Source: Symbiodinium sp. CCMP2592 (Eukaryota > Sar > Dinophyceae > Suessiales > Symbiodiniaceae). From it: DNA of 64,000 bases. Below are positions 45,132-55,261 of the stretch, piece after piece. How positions within the stretch are numbered: position 1 is the first letter of the stretch; each line of letters opens with the position of its first letter. The notes under the pieces were generated by a model. It made no database searches, was not told the DNA's origin, and saw only the letters and a list, made by a program, of their open reading frames with translations. The stretch is taken from NCBI GenBank assembly GCA_905221615.1, contig CAJNDT010003257.1:186001-250000 (forward strand), read 5' to 3'. The position numbers were made by a program, and so were the translations under genes.

Positions 45132-45319
45132 GGTACCTGAGCAGCCCAGTTTTGCTGGCATTGAGTAAAAAAGATATTACATGTAAAAGTAGGAGTTTGC
45201 TTTCCCAAGCGACTTGCGAGCGGTAGTCCATTCCTGTTAGCCTAAAAGTACCAATCGCTCAAGTTTTGGAGGGAAACTCGACCGCTTCCAGAGAACATTC
45301 CACAGTTCGGAACTCCGAG

Positions 45320-45394
45320 GCGCGCGCCTGCCTCCAGCCCGGTGACACCTGTGACGAGCTGCTGCTTTTCACCCGTGAGGCAGAGCGCAGCAAG
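45320..45394 (+). CDS. Copy A exon 10
   Basis: 75 nt, CCGAG|G acceptor, GT donor (AAG|GTC), phase 0-0. Encodes ARACLQPGDTCDELLLFTRE and a short tail. Matches the strand and Arg (l.v..R) that follow the G-D motif in NMNAT. Confidence 0.65.
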
Positions 45395-45571
45395 GTCAAA
45401 CCACTCAATGGATTGGGGCAGGGCGAAAGGCAAAGGCGAGCATCCACAACAACGAAAGGGATGGCTGCCACTTCTTTGCGGCGAAGCAACCCACTCTCGT
45501 GCCAGACATGCATGTACATGGATTCTGTTTTTCTGGTTGCATCTCCGAGTCAGTGTTGATGCCTGCTGCAG

Positions 45572-45607
45572 GGCTGGACCCACGAGCGCTTAGCAGAGGC
45601 AACGCAG
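45572..45607 (+). CDS. Copy A exon 11
   Basis: 36 nt in both copies, GCAG|G acceptor, CAG|GT donor, phase 0-0. Encodes GWTHERLAEATQ (B: DWSHERLAAGMQ). Confidence 0.6.
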
Positions 45608-46061
45608 GTGGGACAGTCAGGGATTTCGAGGGCAGAGTATTGTATCTGTCAAGGGGCAGCAGCATCAAACGGTGTACTTGCAACTATGAAACAGCACCGG
45701 GAAATGCAATTGCACATGTGGAGAATAGGAGCATATGCTTTGTGTTTGCCTGTTGCTCTGGGACTTGAGCACTACTCCTGTAGCCACTGCTCTTGGCATG
45801 GCAGATGCTCATGAACGAAGTGTGTAGAAAAGCACTTGACCATGTTTCTCATTCCTTCGACGAGGCTGTCGGCCATGCCCCATGCCATGCAGGAAGCTCA
45901 GAGTGTTGATAGTTCTGTCACACCTGGAGCCTGGAGTTCAGATATCGTCAGTCGGCCTACCTACGTTTGCGCAGATCCATGCAAGATCGAAAATTCGGTT
46001 CCCCGAAACTAAAAGCCCTCAACTTTTGCACGTATCCTTTGATGTGGGAGCTGATGCTGAG

Positions 46062-46112
46062 GTCTCAGTCATCCCGATGCCAGAACACCTTCTCTCCGTG
46101 TCCAGCCATCAG
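46062..46112 (+). CDS. Copy A exon 12
   Basis: 51 nt in both copies, GAG|G acceptor, CAG|GC donor. Encodes VSVIPMPEHLLSVSSHQ, which joined to exon 13 gives the SSxQAR motif that corresponds to the second ATP-binding motif (SSTxxR) of NMNAT. Confidence 0.7.
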
Positions 46113-46353
46113 GCTTCCAGGGCGACTCTCCGTGACAGACTTGGAAACGGTTGAAAGCATGGAAACTCTGATCACCTTCCTCGGCATTTTCCCGGGTCAT
46201 CGCTTGAAACGACGGGTCAGCCTCTCTCAGGGTTGCTGTGTACTTGGGTCTTTCTAGTCTGTTGCCGGAGTGTGAGATGATAGAGAGGAGCCCTCGGCCA
46301 TCAACCCCAAGTCGCAGACTTTTTCAACTTTCCGCCACCCCGTCATCTCACAG

Positions 46354-46399
46354 GCGCGTGCGGCCCTCGTCCGCGAGAGCTCTTTTCCCGAGTATCCCG
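46354..46399 (+). CDS. Copy A exon 13
   Basis: 46 nt versus 43 in B (one codon), CACAG|G acceptor, GA donor (G|GACC) in both copies. Encodes ARAALVRESSFPEYP. Confidence 0.6.
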
Positions 46400-46665
46400 G
46401 ACCGCGCGAGACATGTTGGTTGATTGATGGAAGTTTGGCATAGCTCCAAGTCGCTCCAAGCCGGAACTGGCAAACGTGGCAAGGCCCTGGGCAAATGATG
46501 AGGAATCTGCCGAGCAAATACACACCTTCATAGCCGCAGGCACACGTGTCTGTTTCAACCGTTAGGACCGTAAATTATTCGAGAGGTAGCTTTAGTTGCT
46601 ATGTGCCCACAGAGCATAGAAACCTGTAGCCTCCATCGCGAGTAAGAGTTCGCTAGAGAGCGCAG

Positions 46666-46707
46666 GAGAGCTTGGCATGATACCACCCCGTGTCGCTGAG
46701 CCCCTCG
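46666..46707 (+). CDS. Copy A exon 14
   Basis: 42 nt in both copies, GCAG|G acceptor, GC donor. Encodes ELGMIPPRVAEPL, matching the C-terminal helix (IPP.V..yi) of NMNAT/NadD. Phase 2 to 1. Confidence 0.6.
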
Positions 46708-47196
46708 GCTGGACAGCTTTGGAGCCTTGGGCTGACAGATGGCTACAAAATCTGATGAGATGTTGGGTGGTCACTTGTGTTGAGGCCAAGTTGAGGCGGC
46801 ATCCGATATGCCACTCTTGAATGGTTTCCCTCTTTGTAGAAACAGTGAAGAGCACGTGCCATGACGAAGGCTGGACGGGTGGCGCCAGCAAAGAAGTCTC
46901 TTGTGTGGTCCGAAGACCAACTCAGAGTCCGATTTGTTATAATTACTGTTTATTTCTGGAAGTTCGTGTCGCAAACGATGCCTCAAACCCCGACATGAGC
47001 TGGTGCTTCTGTAAGAGGGCTCGATGTCATCAGCCGAACGACCATGAACCTTTAAAATTTCCTCTGGTCATACATGCCCCTGAACCCCCACCACATGTCA
47101 TGCGGTAGAGGTATCGCGAAATCCCACCCTGATATCATGAAGCCCTCACGTGAGAAGTGAATGCGCTGAAACCGCGCCGCAAGCGACGAGCCCAAG

Positions 47197-47226
47197 GTTT
47201 TGCTTGTCCAGAGAGGACGTGTGCAG
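47197..47226 (+). CDS. Copy A exon 15
   Basis: 30 nt in both copies, CAAG|G acceptor, GA donor (CAG|GAC). Encodes FACPERTCA in the phase set by exon 14. Nucleotide identity with B is complete across the exon. Confidence 0.5.
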
Positions 47227-47470
47227 GACGAGCCATGTCGCGCTTTGGGATTTGGTCGGTTGTTTAGTTTGGAAAGTGGAAGCAGGTTTGCAGTCGGTTG
47301 TTTGCAGTGCAGATGGTTCTTCATAGATGCCCCCAGCGACGAGCAGCACTTCGCACGGACAGCTGGTCTACAGAGACCCCAAATCTCAGACCGCAAGCCC
47401 GAACGCGAAAGCCCAATATTCATCAACAAAGCCTCTGCCTCTGGATCTTCGAAGGCGCTGTGTCCTGCAG

Positions 47471-47541
47471 GATCTATGCGCAGCAGGTTGCACGCTTGTG
47501 AGCAGCGCTGGGGTGTAGGAGAGCGGAAGCTGAGACTCTGA
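47471..47541 (+). CDS. Copy A exon 16 (3' end)
   Basis: TGCAG|G acceptor. In the inherited phase it encodes GSMRSRLHACEQRWGVGE and runs to TGA at 47539. B diverges after SRSRTEQR and runs longer. Confidence 0.45.
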
Positions 47542-48558
47542 AGTGGCAGTAAGGACATGTGCTTCGAATGTGCTTGGGCTTTGGGTCTGGGGTTTGGGCT
47601 GTGGTATGCTTTGGTTTTAGGGTTTATGATGTGGGGGTATGTAGGATCTAGGCTTTAGGTTTTGTGTTTAGGCTTTGGGTTTAGTGGGGTGGTTATGCAC
47701 ACCCAGGCCTTAAAATGCCCTAAATGCCCATAGCAGCCGGTGTCAAATCCTGTGCCATCCTCTGGAACCCATAGGGCCTGGTTCTCTGCCATATAAACTT
47801 GACTTGCTTGAGGAAATATGTATAGCAGATAGCAGCTCAGAGGGCGAACGCCGCCGTAGCCAATCTCAGCCAGCCGCTGTTTCTTCCATGTCTTTATGTA
47901 GACGCCGTGCGACACGTTCGATGTCAGCACATGGCAGGCGGGGTGCGTGTTAGCATGCCTCCGGCCCGGGTGCAGGCAGTCAAGACGTCCTGCCACCCCT
48001 CGCAACGAAAGCGTGTGGACATTCAGCATCTGTTAAGTGGCCACTTGATCATATGCTGCCTCTAAGAAATCACAAGCTGTTTGCAATCAGAAAGTAGGAA
48101 GCCTGCGCCGCCGTGTGAGGGGTAAGGATAAGGATTCTGCTGCCCAGCACCTTCAATCATACTTCTGGGTGGCTACAGTGTGTAAGCCGAACCTAGTCTT
48201 CTGAGGTTGATGTTCCAGGGCCTGCACTTATTTCGTGCTGCCACGCATCATTAGAAAAGAGTTTTTTACAGTCTTAAGGAATGGCAATGTTTGTCACGGT
48301 TTTCACCACAGGCAGTTTTTGTATCGAGCTCAAGCAAGATTCGCTCATCATCACACCAGAATACCGAACAGGTCATAACACCGCAAACGGAGAAACATCT
48401 AAAAGCAGTACTGCCAGCACTAACAAGGATCACCAATAGCAGTGTTGAAGACCCTAGTCGCAAGGGTAAAGTACAATACGGATCATGATGATGATGATGA
48501 CGACGATGGCAAGGATACTGCTGCTGCTTCGGCTACGGCGACGACTGCAACAACAACA

Positions 48559-48590
<32 letters not shown>

Positions 48591-48624
48591 CACTACTACA
48601 CAGGTGTGCCAGGTGGGTTACAAA

Positions 48625-48662
<38 letters not shown>

Positions 48663-49713
48663 CACTACTACCACTACTACCACTACTACCACTACTACCA
48701 CTACTACCACTACTACCACTACTACCACTACTACCACTACCACTACCAATATCATTACCAATGCCACTGCCACCACCGCGGCCACTACCACTACTGCTAC
48801 TGCTCATTTAGCCATTAGTTCATTCAAGCAATGCTTTAATCGAGTGCCGCCCGGTCTCACACTTTCGATTCCATGGTCGACTGGTGCGACTGGCCTCAAC
48901 AGGGTCAGCATGTGCCAGGGGTGACGAGAGTGACATCATTCTTTTAAACTCATAAGGGTACTCAGGGTGATTTGCTTTCGCTTTGTATTTCCAGCGCCGG
49001 GTTCAAGTTCAGAGCGGTTGTTCATCCACCTCTGCAGCTCCTGAGCACCAGACGTCTTGGCGAGAGCTAAGCTCCCAGGGCATTGCAGAACTATCGACGT
49101 CATTATGCCTTCCTGCAGCCTACACCCTAAAGTCGACAGCTGTACTCTTTTGCTTTGGTCACTTTCGCCATCCTCAGTCGGACGACGGATCGTCTTTCCA
49201 TTTTGCCGCAGCGGTGCGGCTGCAGTGCATTGAAGCTTAGTGAGTATTTCTTCGATCTTTGTGTGTTCAAGGTCGTGCCGGTGTTTGGACTGCTGGGAGG
49301 TTCCGCCTTGCAGGTGTTCATGATGCCAGGAGTCCTTGGGGAACTCAGGACATTGGGATTCAACATCTCCGATGTTAGGCTTACGGCATTTGATTATTGG
49401 TGTGGCTACAGGTGCATCTCACACAGGCTTGACGTCGAATGAGGGAGTTCTTGACGTTCAGGTTTTGTGAATCTGAGATTCGGAAGTCATGGCTTCGGAT
49501 TTATTTACGTGGTTTAGAGGAGGCTGTGGGACTCTGCTCTAGGGGTTGCCAGGGTACCTCTGCATCGCAACCATATTTCCGGTTGTTAATGTTTCGGGGT
49601 GCCAGGCATCAGGGATGAGCCCCAAGCCCGAAACCCTCCGCGCCCGGAAATGCCAGGCAGTAGTACCAAGCCCAGACCGGGCACATAAAGCACCCAAAGA
49701 CTTGACAATGGAG
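47542..49713. other. Region between copies A and B; TTTAGGG-like and triplet repeats
   Basis: No exon recognised. A degenerate TTTGGGG/TTTAGGG block spans about 47576-47690, and triplet repeats lie at 48.48-48.80 kb. The 5' end of copy B may extend into this region. Confidence 0.4.
48484..48805. repeat. GAT, ACT and ACTACC microsatellites
   Basis: ATGATGATGACGACG (48484-48505), then (ACT)n at 48560-48598 and 48624-48662, then an ACTACC hexamer run to about 48745, fading into ACTGCC. The Thr/Ser/Leu-rich frames are repeat translations. Confidence 0.95.
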
Positions 49714-49787
49714 GATTTTGTTGCGTGGCAGTCACCCACTTGCACTCCTACGGTTTGCCGCCGCACCCCTGATCTGCGTAGCTTCAG
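49714..49787 (+). CDS. Copy B candidate exon 1
   Basis: GGAG|G acceptor, ends CTTCAG|GTAGG. Reads DFVAWQSPTCTPTVCRR then TPDLRSFR. Only the 3' end clearly matches copy A. Confidence 0.25.
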
Positions 49788-49982
49788 GTAGGACAGCCTG
49801 TTGCCCCTACATGTGATTTGGAGCACAGAGACACCCGAGGAAGGTGATTCTCGACTAGCCTACGTTTGGGGCAGTTTTTGAAACAGAGATCATATTGTAG
49901 CGAGCCTTGAGTATATGTTGTCCCAGAAGAGAGCTTAGCCCGAACTGCAGACTGCACAAGCAGTTCTCTCTTGCTGCCTTTG

Positions 49983-50053
49983 GTTGTCCTTCTGCGCCGC
50001 CGCGATGTGCTTCCCAGAGATTGAGGACCGTGCTGCAGGGGGCCTCAGCCAAG
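49983..50053 (+). other. Block conserved with copy A 38043-38111, frame unresolved
   Basis: A possible N-terminal exon. It has a 3-nt insertion relative to A (GCCGCCGCG). Confidence 0.3.
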
Positions 50054-50395
50054 TTTTTTGGAGCCTGTGATTTACAGAAGGTGACACCAAGTCCTGTGTC
50101 TCGCTGCTTCAGGTAGTGAGGGACCACACTGCCAACAACACCTCTTGGTATAGTTGCTTAAGGTGTGATCATGTCTTGGATTTCTCCCCACTATCCTTTG
50201 TATCTTTGGATCTGTCACAGGCCACCAACCAAAATATCGCCCGTGGCAGAAGACAAACCGCAACTAGGACAATCAAACGACAGAACTTGGAACGGTCGAG
50301 TCTACCTCCAGTGATCCGCGAGGAGTGGCTAGGAGCTTTACAGGAACGGAGCACGAGTCTCGAATTACATGTATGCCCTGCCTTGTTCTGCCAAG

Positions 50396-50447
50396 GATGC
50401 GCCACTGATTGCAGATACGCCTGCAATGTCAGTGGCGCAAGTGCGGG
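50396..50447 (+). CDS. Copy B exon 2
   Basis: CAAG|G acceptor, encodes DAPLIADTPAMSVAQVR, GC donor; six bases shorter than in A, preserving frame. Confidence 0.5.
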
Positions 50448-50779
50448 GCTCGACACCAACCATTTGGCACATGTGCTATCGTGGTGCCTATGTTTTGCCG
50501 ATGACAAGATGACAAAAGATTAGGGGGATCTTCAGGAACATTGAAAGCCTTCCAGACCTTCGAGACTCTGAGTTCATGGCCCATTGCAGTTCTCAAGGCT
50601 TACGCCCTCCTCTTGATCTGTTTCTTCGCGCCTTCAACTCATATCGACTAGGGGGAGGAACACGAACCCCAAAATCCCCAGAGCCCTAGCCTCCGGCGCT
50701 TTCTAGGGCCAGGCCTGCGGGTTTTGAAGTTTCCCACTCGAACATTGACAGTACAACTACAATGCCACCATCACGCCCT

Positions 50780-50945
50780 CTTGGAACCCTAAACCCTAAA
50801 CCCCTCAACCCTAAGCCCTAATGGCTGAAGAACATAAGGGCTCTATAAACCCTATAAACCTTATATAACTATAAACCCCCCAAACCCCCGAAACCCCCTA
50901 AACCCCTTAAACCCTATAAACCCTATAAACCCTATAAACCCTGAA
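50780..50945 (-). repeat. Interstitial telomere-like CCCTAAA / CCCTATAAA block in copy B
   Basis: CCCTAAACCCTAAACCCC near 50788-50805, then AACCCTATAAACC and CCCCCTAAACCCC words to 50942. It lies between exons 2 and 3 of copy B and has no counterpart in copy A. Confidence 0.75.
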
Positions 50946-50958
50946 AGCCACCTGCGAG

Positions 50959-51021
50959 GCCATCGCGGCCACCCGCGGCCGGCTCTCGGACGTGGCCTCG
51001 GTGGCGGCCTGGGCCCGGGAG
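50959..51021 (+). CDS. Copy B exon 3
   Basis: 63 nt, GAG|G acceptor, GC donor. Encodes AIAATRGRLSDVASVAAWAR plus E. Differences from A are mostly synonymous. Confidence 0.6.
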
Positions 51022-51089
51022 GCCGTCGCCTTGAATGGCGTTTTTAAGGAGGTGTCCGGGGGTGTAGGGGTGTATTTTTTACGGGTTTG

Positions 51090-51190
51090 GGGGTTGAGGA
51101 GCTAGGGGTTGAGGGGTTTAGGGTTTGGGGTTTGAGGGGCTTTTAAGGGTTTCAGGGGTTCGGGGCTTAAGTAAGGGAGCTTAAGGGGCT
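51090..51190 (+). repeat. Degenerate GGGTTTAGGGTTTGGGG block
   Basis: TTGAGGGGTTTAGGGTTTGG and relatives (GGGTTTCAGGGG) lie after exon 3, on the opposite strand sense to the 50.8 kb block. Confidence 0.6.
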
Positions 51191-51443
51191 CGGGGATGTC
51201 GGGGGTGGAGGGATTTTTTTTTGGGGTGGGCGGGTTGCATGGGGGAGTTCGAAAGGCTTGAGTACGACACGCCAGTTTGGGGTCAGGCTTGAATCCCAAT
51301 GGAAAGCAACAGAGAATCATGCTCGATAGTTTTAGACAGACTTCTGCACAACTTTTGGGGTTGCTCTTCGGTTTCTTTGAGGGAGCCTGGAGCTTGCGAA
51401 CTTTGTAAAATCCAAGCCCGAAATAAGAACAGCTGCCCCGATG

Positions 51444-51488
51444 CAGATGCCGGCGGCCGCTGCAGCTCTCCGAGACCAACACCTAGTT
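51444..51488 (+). CDS. Copy B candidate exon 4
   Basis: Conserved block QMPAAAAALRDQHLV; borders uncertain. Confidence 0.35.
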
Positions 51489-51646
51489 CGGGCCCTTATC
51501 AGGTTTCCGTTGATGTTTGGTGTTAGAAGGCTTCTGGAGCTTGGCTGCACTTTCGGTCTCGGTGTATCCCAAACCACGCCTTCGTTTTTTTAGGGTCGAC
51601 CATACTCTCGCATGGGAATTTTATGGCACGTGCCCACGCTGTCAAG

Positions 51647-51805
51647 GTCTTCTTCAACGGAGCCTTCTCCCCTCCGACGCCTTCGGCTAAGCACCTCCGG
51701 GCCTCGTCAGCCAATCTCGGCCATGTTTTCGGTTGCTCCCGGAAGCTCAGGTGTGCCCATGCGCATATCGCAGAGACCATCTGCAAAGATCCCAAGGCCG
51801 GCCTG
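51647..51805 (+). CDS. Copy B exon 5 (ATP-binding motif)
   Basis: 159 nt, CAAG|G acceptor, GT donor (CTG|GTTTGT), phase 0-0, open throughout. Contains FFNGAFSPPTPSAKH and ends HIAETICKDPKAGL. It is the best evidence for a nucleotidyltransferase fold. Confidence 0.65.
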
Positions 51806-52219
51806 GTTTGTATGTTTGGGGTTTTGGTGTAGGGACGCAGTACGACCCACTTCTTGATGCAACGTCCGTTACAATACGGAACATGGTTTCGCGTTATATC
51901 CACGTCTACATGCATGCCGCATGCCATCATGCTTGCTATTCTTGCTAGGGCTGATCATGTTGATTGCCGTTGCTATTCTGATCGGTGTTATGGTCGCCAT
52001 TTGTGGATATTACCCCTTCTACTATTACGATTACTATTATTCCTGTTCTTACTGATTTTTGTCATTGTTGTTATCATCTTTCATGCCACTGTCTTGGTCG
52101 GTTTGTGTTGTTCCTACTGCAAACACCACTTTTGCTGCCATCATCAGTAGCAATATTAGTTATAATTGTACCCCATTCCTCCATTCCCGACTAACCAAGA
52201 GTACGTCAGAGAGAGCCAG

Positions 52220-52259
52220 GGCCCAGCTCTTTGGTTGGATCCAGAGCCGGCCAAGCCGG
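52220..52259 (+). CDS. Copy B exon 6
   Basis: 40 nt, CCAG|G acceptor, GA donor. Encodes GPALWLDPEPAKP. Phase 0 to 1. Confidence 0.65.
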
Positions 52260-52603
52260 GAAAGGAGAGACGCTTGACCAGCAAGGAGAGTAGGTCTCCC
52301 AAATCTGAGAGCCTAACCCTTATACCAGGCCAAGGAGGCAAAAAAAACCGATAAGGCGTGGGGTCTCGACCCAAGCTCCATAGCCCTAAGGTTCTCTTAT
52401 ACTGTCAGTCAAGTTCTGGTAGGAGTTAGGATCTGTTTGGGGAATGTAGTATTAGGGCTTGGGTCAGATGTGGACGACTGCTGATATTGTCATGAGTTCA
52501 GGAGTTTTGGGTTGTTCACGGGTGCGTACAGCAAATTCTCAGCACTTCTCCACGTTCATTAATGCATCACAGCCGCGCAATTCCCCTCGCATCCATCGCC
52601 AAG

Positions 52604-52626
52604 GATTTCAGAACGAGACCATGGAG
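52604..52626 (+). CDS. Copy B exon 7
   Basis: 23 nt, CAAG|G acceptor, GC donor. Encodes FQNETME; together with exon 6 it brackets the 344-bp intron that lacks an HNH ORF. Confidence 0.6.
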
Positions 52627-52688
52627 GCAGAGCTGAGTTAGAGCGAAAGATTGGACATCATGCTCGTCGTACCATGTCCCTTGCCAAG

Positions 52689-52746
52689 GCACGAATCGAG
52701 ATGTGTGAGCTAGTCACACAGGAGCCGCCACTTCGCGGTCGAGCAG
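52689..52746 (+). CDS. Copy B exon 8
   Basis: 58 nt, CAAG|G acceptor, GC donor. Encodes ARIEMCELVTQEPPLRGRA and ends inside a glycine codon. Confidence 0.7.
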
Positions 52747-54022
52747 GCTGACGTATAGCGGCAACCCATCTAGTTCAGGTCAGCATGTAGAGTAGAGAGC
52801 ATGTCTACCCCCATGCTTGAGTATGCAGAAGTCTACCGTCTCTAGTAGTGTGCCCGCACTGGGAACGGAAGCTTTTTCGCCAACGAGGGAGGCAACCAGA
52901 TCCAAGTAGCAACACCAGATAGGCTGATCGCAGCGTCGCCACATGTGCCCTACAGACCCTGAACTGCCCCAGACGATCTGCAGCAACTCTAATTCCCTTA
53001 AACCTTCAACTAGGGAAGGAGGTAGACAAGGCCCAGGTGTCTGTTTAGTGTGCATGACCTGGGACAGCCGAAATCGCAGCAAGCGAGCAGTGCACCCAAA
53101 TACACACTAATACACACGAACCCAAACATAAAGTTCAATGCAACCCGAACCCCCCTAAGCCTACAGGCGTTGGCTGCCTCAGACGAGACCTGGGCCCCGA
53201 GCTCGGAACTTCGGCCCGGGTCTCAACTGGGGCTGAGACCTACCAAGGTTTAGGTGCTTTTTCGGACTAAGGATGTTTGGGCTTCAGGCTGTTTAGTGCC
53301 TACCAGGGCTCTGAAGACCTTCCTGAGGACCTCAGATTCCTGAGTAGCCGGTGGCGGTCCAGGGAGCTTCAGCTTTGGGTTGTTGGTGCTGCTGCTTGTT
53401 TTGCGATGCTTATTTGAGCTTGCTGAGCTTTTGCGTTCAACTGATCCGGCATCTGCAGCGCTTTCGAACATCCTTGTGACACTTGCTCCGACAGAATGCC
53501 ATGTTATTGCGCTTGTGCTCACCATGTTGCTCAGGTAGAGCTCTTTCGAGTGTGCCGGCCCGAGTGCCTGCCGACTGAGCTGAAAGCCATTGCAATCACG
53601 CGCTTCTGCGCCAGTACTCAGCAATGAGTGGCCTCAGTCATTCTCAAAATCTGGCAGAGATTTCAGGAGGGCCCCTGAGCCCGAAACCATTGAGAAAGCT
53701 GCAGGCTGAGGGCACTGCTGGGCGGCCCTGGCCGGGGCAAACTGACTTGGGCACTAGGCCGGTGACAGAAAACCGGGTTCGGTTTTTGGATATAGTTAGA
53801 GTTGAGGTGTAGTTGCGCCATTTGTAGTTGCCTTTCAGCATATTGTAACGTAGGTTTCAGGGCAGGTCAATGTCCGATGTTAGGGTCCCACCACATTTGT
53901 AATGGATGGGTATGAGGTTCAGGGTGTCCGAATCGCTGGCACATTCGTGCCCAGGCAGCTTATGCAACCAGATCGGTGACCTGAACCTTCTTTCGCCCTA
54001 AGGGTTGCAAGTGGCAGCGCCC

Positions 54023-55261
54023 ATGCCATGGGTAGCCCCTGGCCGGTGGCTTCTGCCGTCCTGCTTGGGCCGGGTGGAGCGTCGGAGCTGGGGCGCGGTC
54101 CGGTGGATGGCGAGTTGTTGGCAGGTGAGCTCCTGCGGCCGCGTAAAATCTGCGAAAGGCGAAGTTACTGCTGGTTCGCTGACGTCTGCTGGCTACCGGC
54201 GCGTCATGATTTTACGGCGTGAGTACTATGTGCACAGACTTGTAGCCGCCACCTTCCTCGGCCCACCGCCATCTCTAAAGCAGTGGCAGGTGAATCACAT
54301 TGACAACAACGGTTCTAACAATAGTGTTGCAAATCTCCAGTATGTGAGCCCAACCGAGAATTTGCAGCACTCTTGGGATACGAATTGCGACCGAAGATCT
54401 AATGCTGCAAAAATGAGCAAAGCTGTGTTGTGGCGAGCCTGTGGTCACAATTCTTGGTCTGCTTGCTCATCACAAATCGAGGCAGCCAGGAAGTTGGGTG
54501 TGGATGTATCATGTGTTTCTCGCTGTCGGCGAGGTCTGACTGCAAGCTGTCGGGGATCTGAAGGGAGGTATGAATTTGCGCCGGCAGATGGTGCCGAGCC
54601 CGACATTCTGCCGGGCGAAGTGTGGATGAATGCGAGATACCCGGGAGACCAGCACAATATTCCGGGACTGATGGTTAGTGATCATGGCCGTATCCTGGCG
54701 ACTTCTAGCTACCATCGATTGCTTTCGCGAGGGTACGTGTCGCCGCAGGGCTACTGCCGTGTGAAAAAAGCAGGTCGGCACTACCTCGTGCATCGGCTAG
54801 TTGCTGGTACTTTCCTTGGTGAGCCCGAGCTTCCTGTGATGGAAGTGAACCACATAGATGCTAATCGATCCAACAACCATGTGCAGAATCTCGAGTACGT
54901 GACACGATCTCAGAGCATGCACCATGCATATGCACTTGCGAAGGCGGCCGGAAGAACGACTGGCAAAGCTGTGCGGGCACGTCGGCATTCATCAGACAGC
55001 ACATGGCTGGAGTTCAGCTCTGTAAGGTCATGTGCGTCACATACTGGAATTTCTAAGGATGCCATCTCCAAGACGTTGATTGGCCAGTTGGGTCACTGTC
55101 GTGTTGGAGCTTGGGAGTTTCGCTTGCCGGCAGAGGAATGGCCTTGCCTTCCAAACGAAGAGTGGCGCCCAGCAGTCTTTCATGGTGCTCGCGTGAGCAG
55201 ACCGAAACAGCTTGAGTCTGCCGACACATCGCAGTTGTTGAAGCCCTGCTTTGCGGATTGA
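54023..55261 (+). CDS. HNH-4: double NUMOD4-HNH homing-endonuclease-like protein
   Basis: The ATG at 54023 gives 412 codons (a TTG lies six codons upstream). First unit: NUMOD4-like WQVSSCGRVKSA, HNH with VHRLVAATFLGPPPS and NHIDNNGSNN, NUMOD1-like segment (SQIEAARKLGVDVSCVSR). Second unit: GLMVSDHGRILATS, VHRLVAGTFLG with NHIDANRSNN, NUMOD1-like SSVRSCASHTGISKDAISK, then WEFRL and EEWRPAVFHGAR. Both HNH cores look intact. Its first half looks at least as close to HNH-1, in an unrelated gene, as to HNH-3, in the paralogous intron; for example FLGPPP, WQVNHIDNN and RRSNA are shared with HNH-1. It is in sense orientation in intron 8 of copy B. The W-Q-V-S codons contain CAG|GTGAGC, a donor-like match. 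Confidence 0.85.
   Translation: MPWVAPGRWLLPSCLGRVERRSWGAVRWMASCWQVSSCGRVKSAKGEVTAGSLTSAGYRRVMILRREYYVHRLVAATFLGPPPSLKQWQVNHIDNNGSNNSVANLQYVSPTENLQHSWDTNCDRRSNAAKMSKAVLWRACGHNSWSACSSQIEAARKLGVDVSCVSRCRRGLTASCRGSEGRYEFAPADGAEPDILPGEVWMNARYPGDQHNIPGLMVSDHGRILATSSYHRLLSRGYVSPQGYCRVKKAGRHYLVHRLVAGTFLGEPELPVMEVNHIDANRSNNHVQNLEYVTRSQSMHHAYALAKAAGRTTGKAVRARRHSSDSTWLEFSSVRSCASHTGISKDAISKTLIGQLGHCRVGAWEFRLPAEEWPCLPNEEWRPAVFHGARVSRPKQLESADTSQLLKPCFAD

Larger units (their letters stand above)
37803..47541 (+). other. Gene span: NMNAT-like nucleotidyltransferase, copy A
   Basis: The gene was reconstructed by comparison with copy B about 12 kb downstream. Exon lengths match (63/63, 40/40, 23/23, 58/58, 44/44, 75/75, 36/36, 51/51, 42/42 and 30/30 nt; 46 versus 43 in exon 13). 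Splice phases chain consistently from exon 5 to the stop. The product shows GAFSPPTPGAEH (degenerate HIGH-type motif), ALWLDPEPA, ARIEMCEL, GADVFEGMKHW, ELLLFTRE, SVSSxQAR and IPPRVAE. This is the motif order of NMNAT/NadD enzymes, which adenylylate (nicotinate/nicotinamide) mononucleotide to make NAD. Every acceptor from exon 5 on is AG|G; donors are GT, GC or GA. In copy A, exon 5 carries about 16 extra bases relative to B, breaking the frame, so A may be decaying or spliced differently. HNH ORFs occupy introns 6 and 8. The enzyme assignment is inference from motifs. Exons 1, 2 and 4 are poorly defined. Confidence 0.6.

Noticed and set aside
47188-47232. KVLLVQRGRVQD, suggesting a Nudix domain fused to NMNAT
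   Set aside because: The splice phase inherited from exon 14 puts this block in a different frame (FACPERTCA), and no Nudix box follows.
52604-52750. A continuous frame running from exon 7 through exon 8 of copy B without an intron
   Set aside because: Copy A separates the two blocks by 157 bases, synonymous changes favour the QNETME frame, and the phases fit a two-exon model. The open frame in B appears fortuitous.
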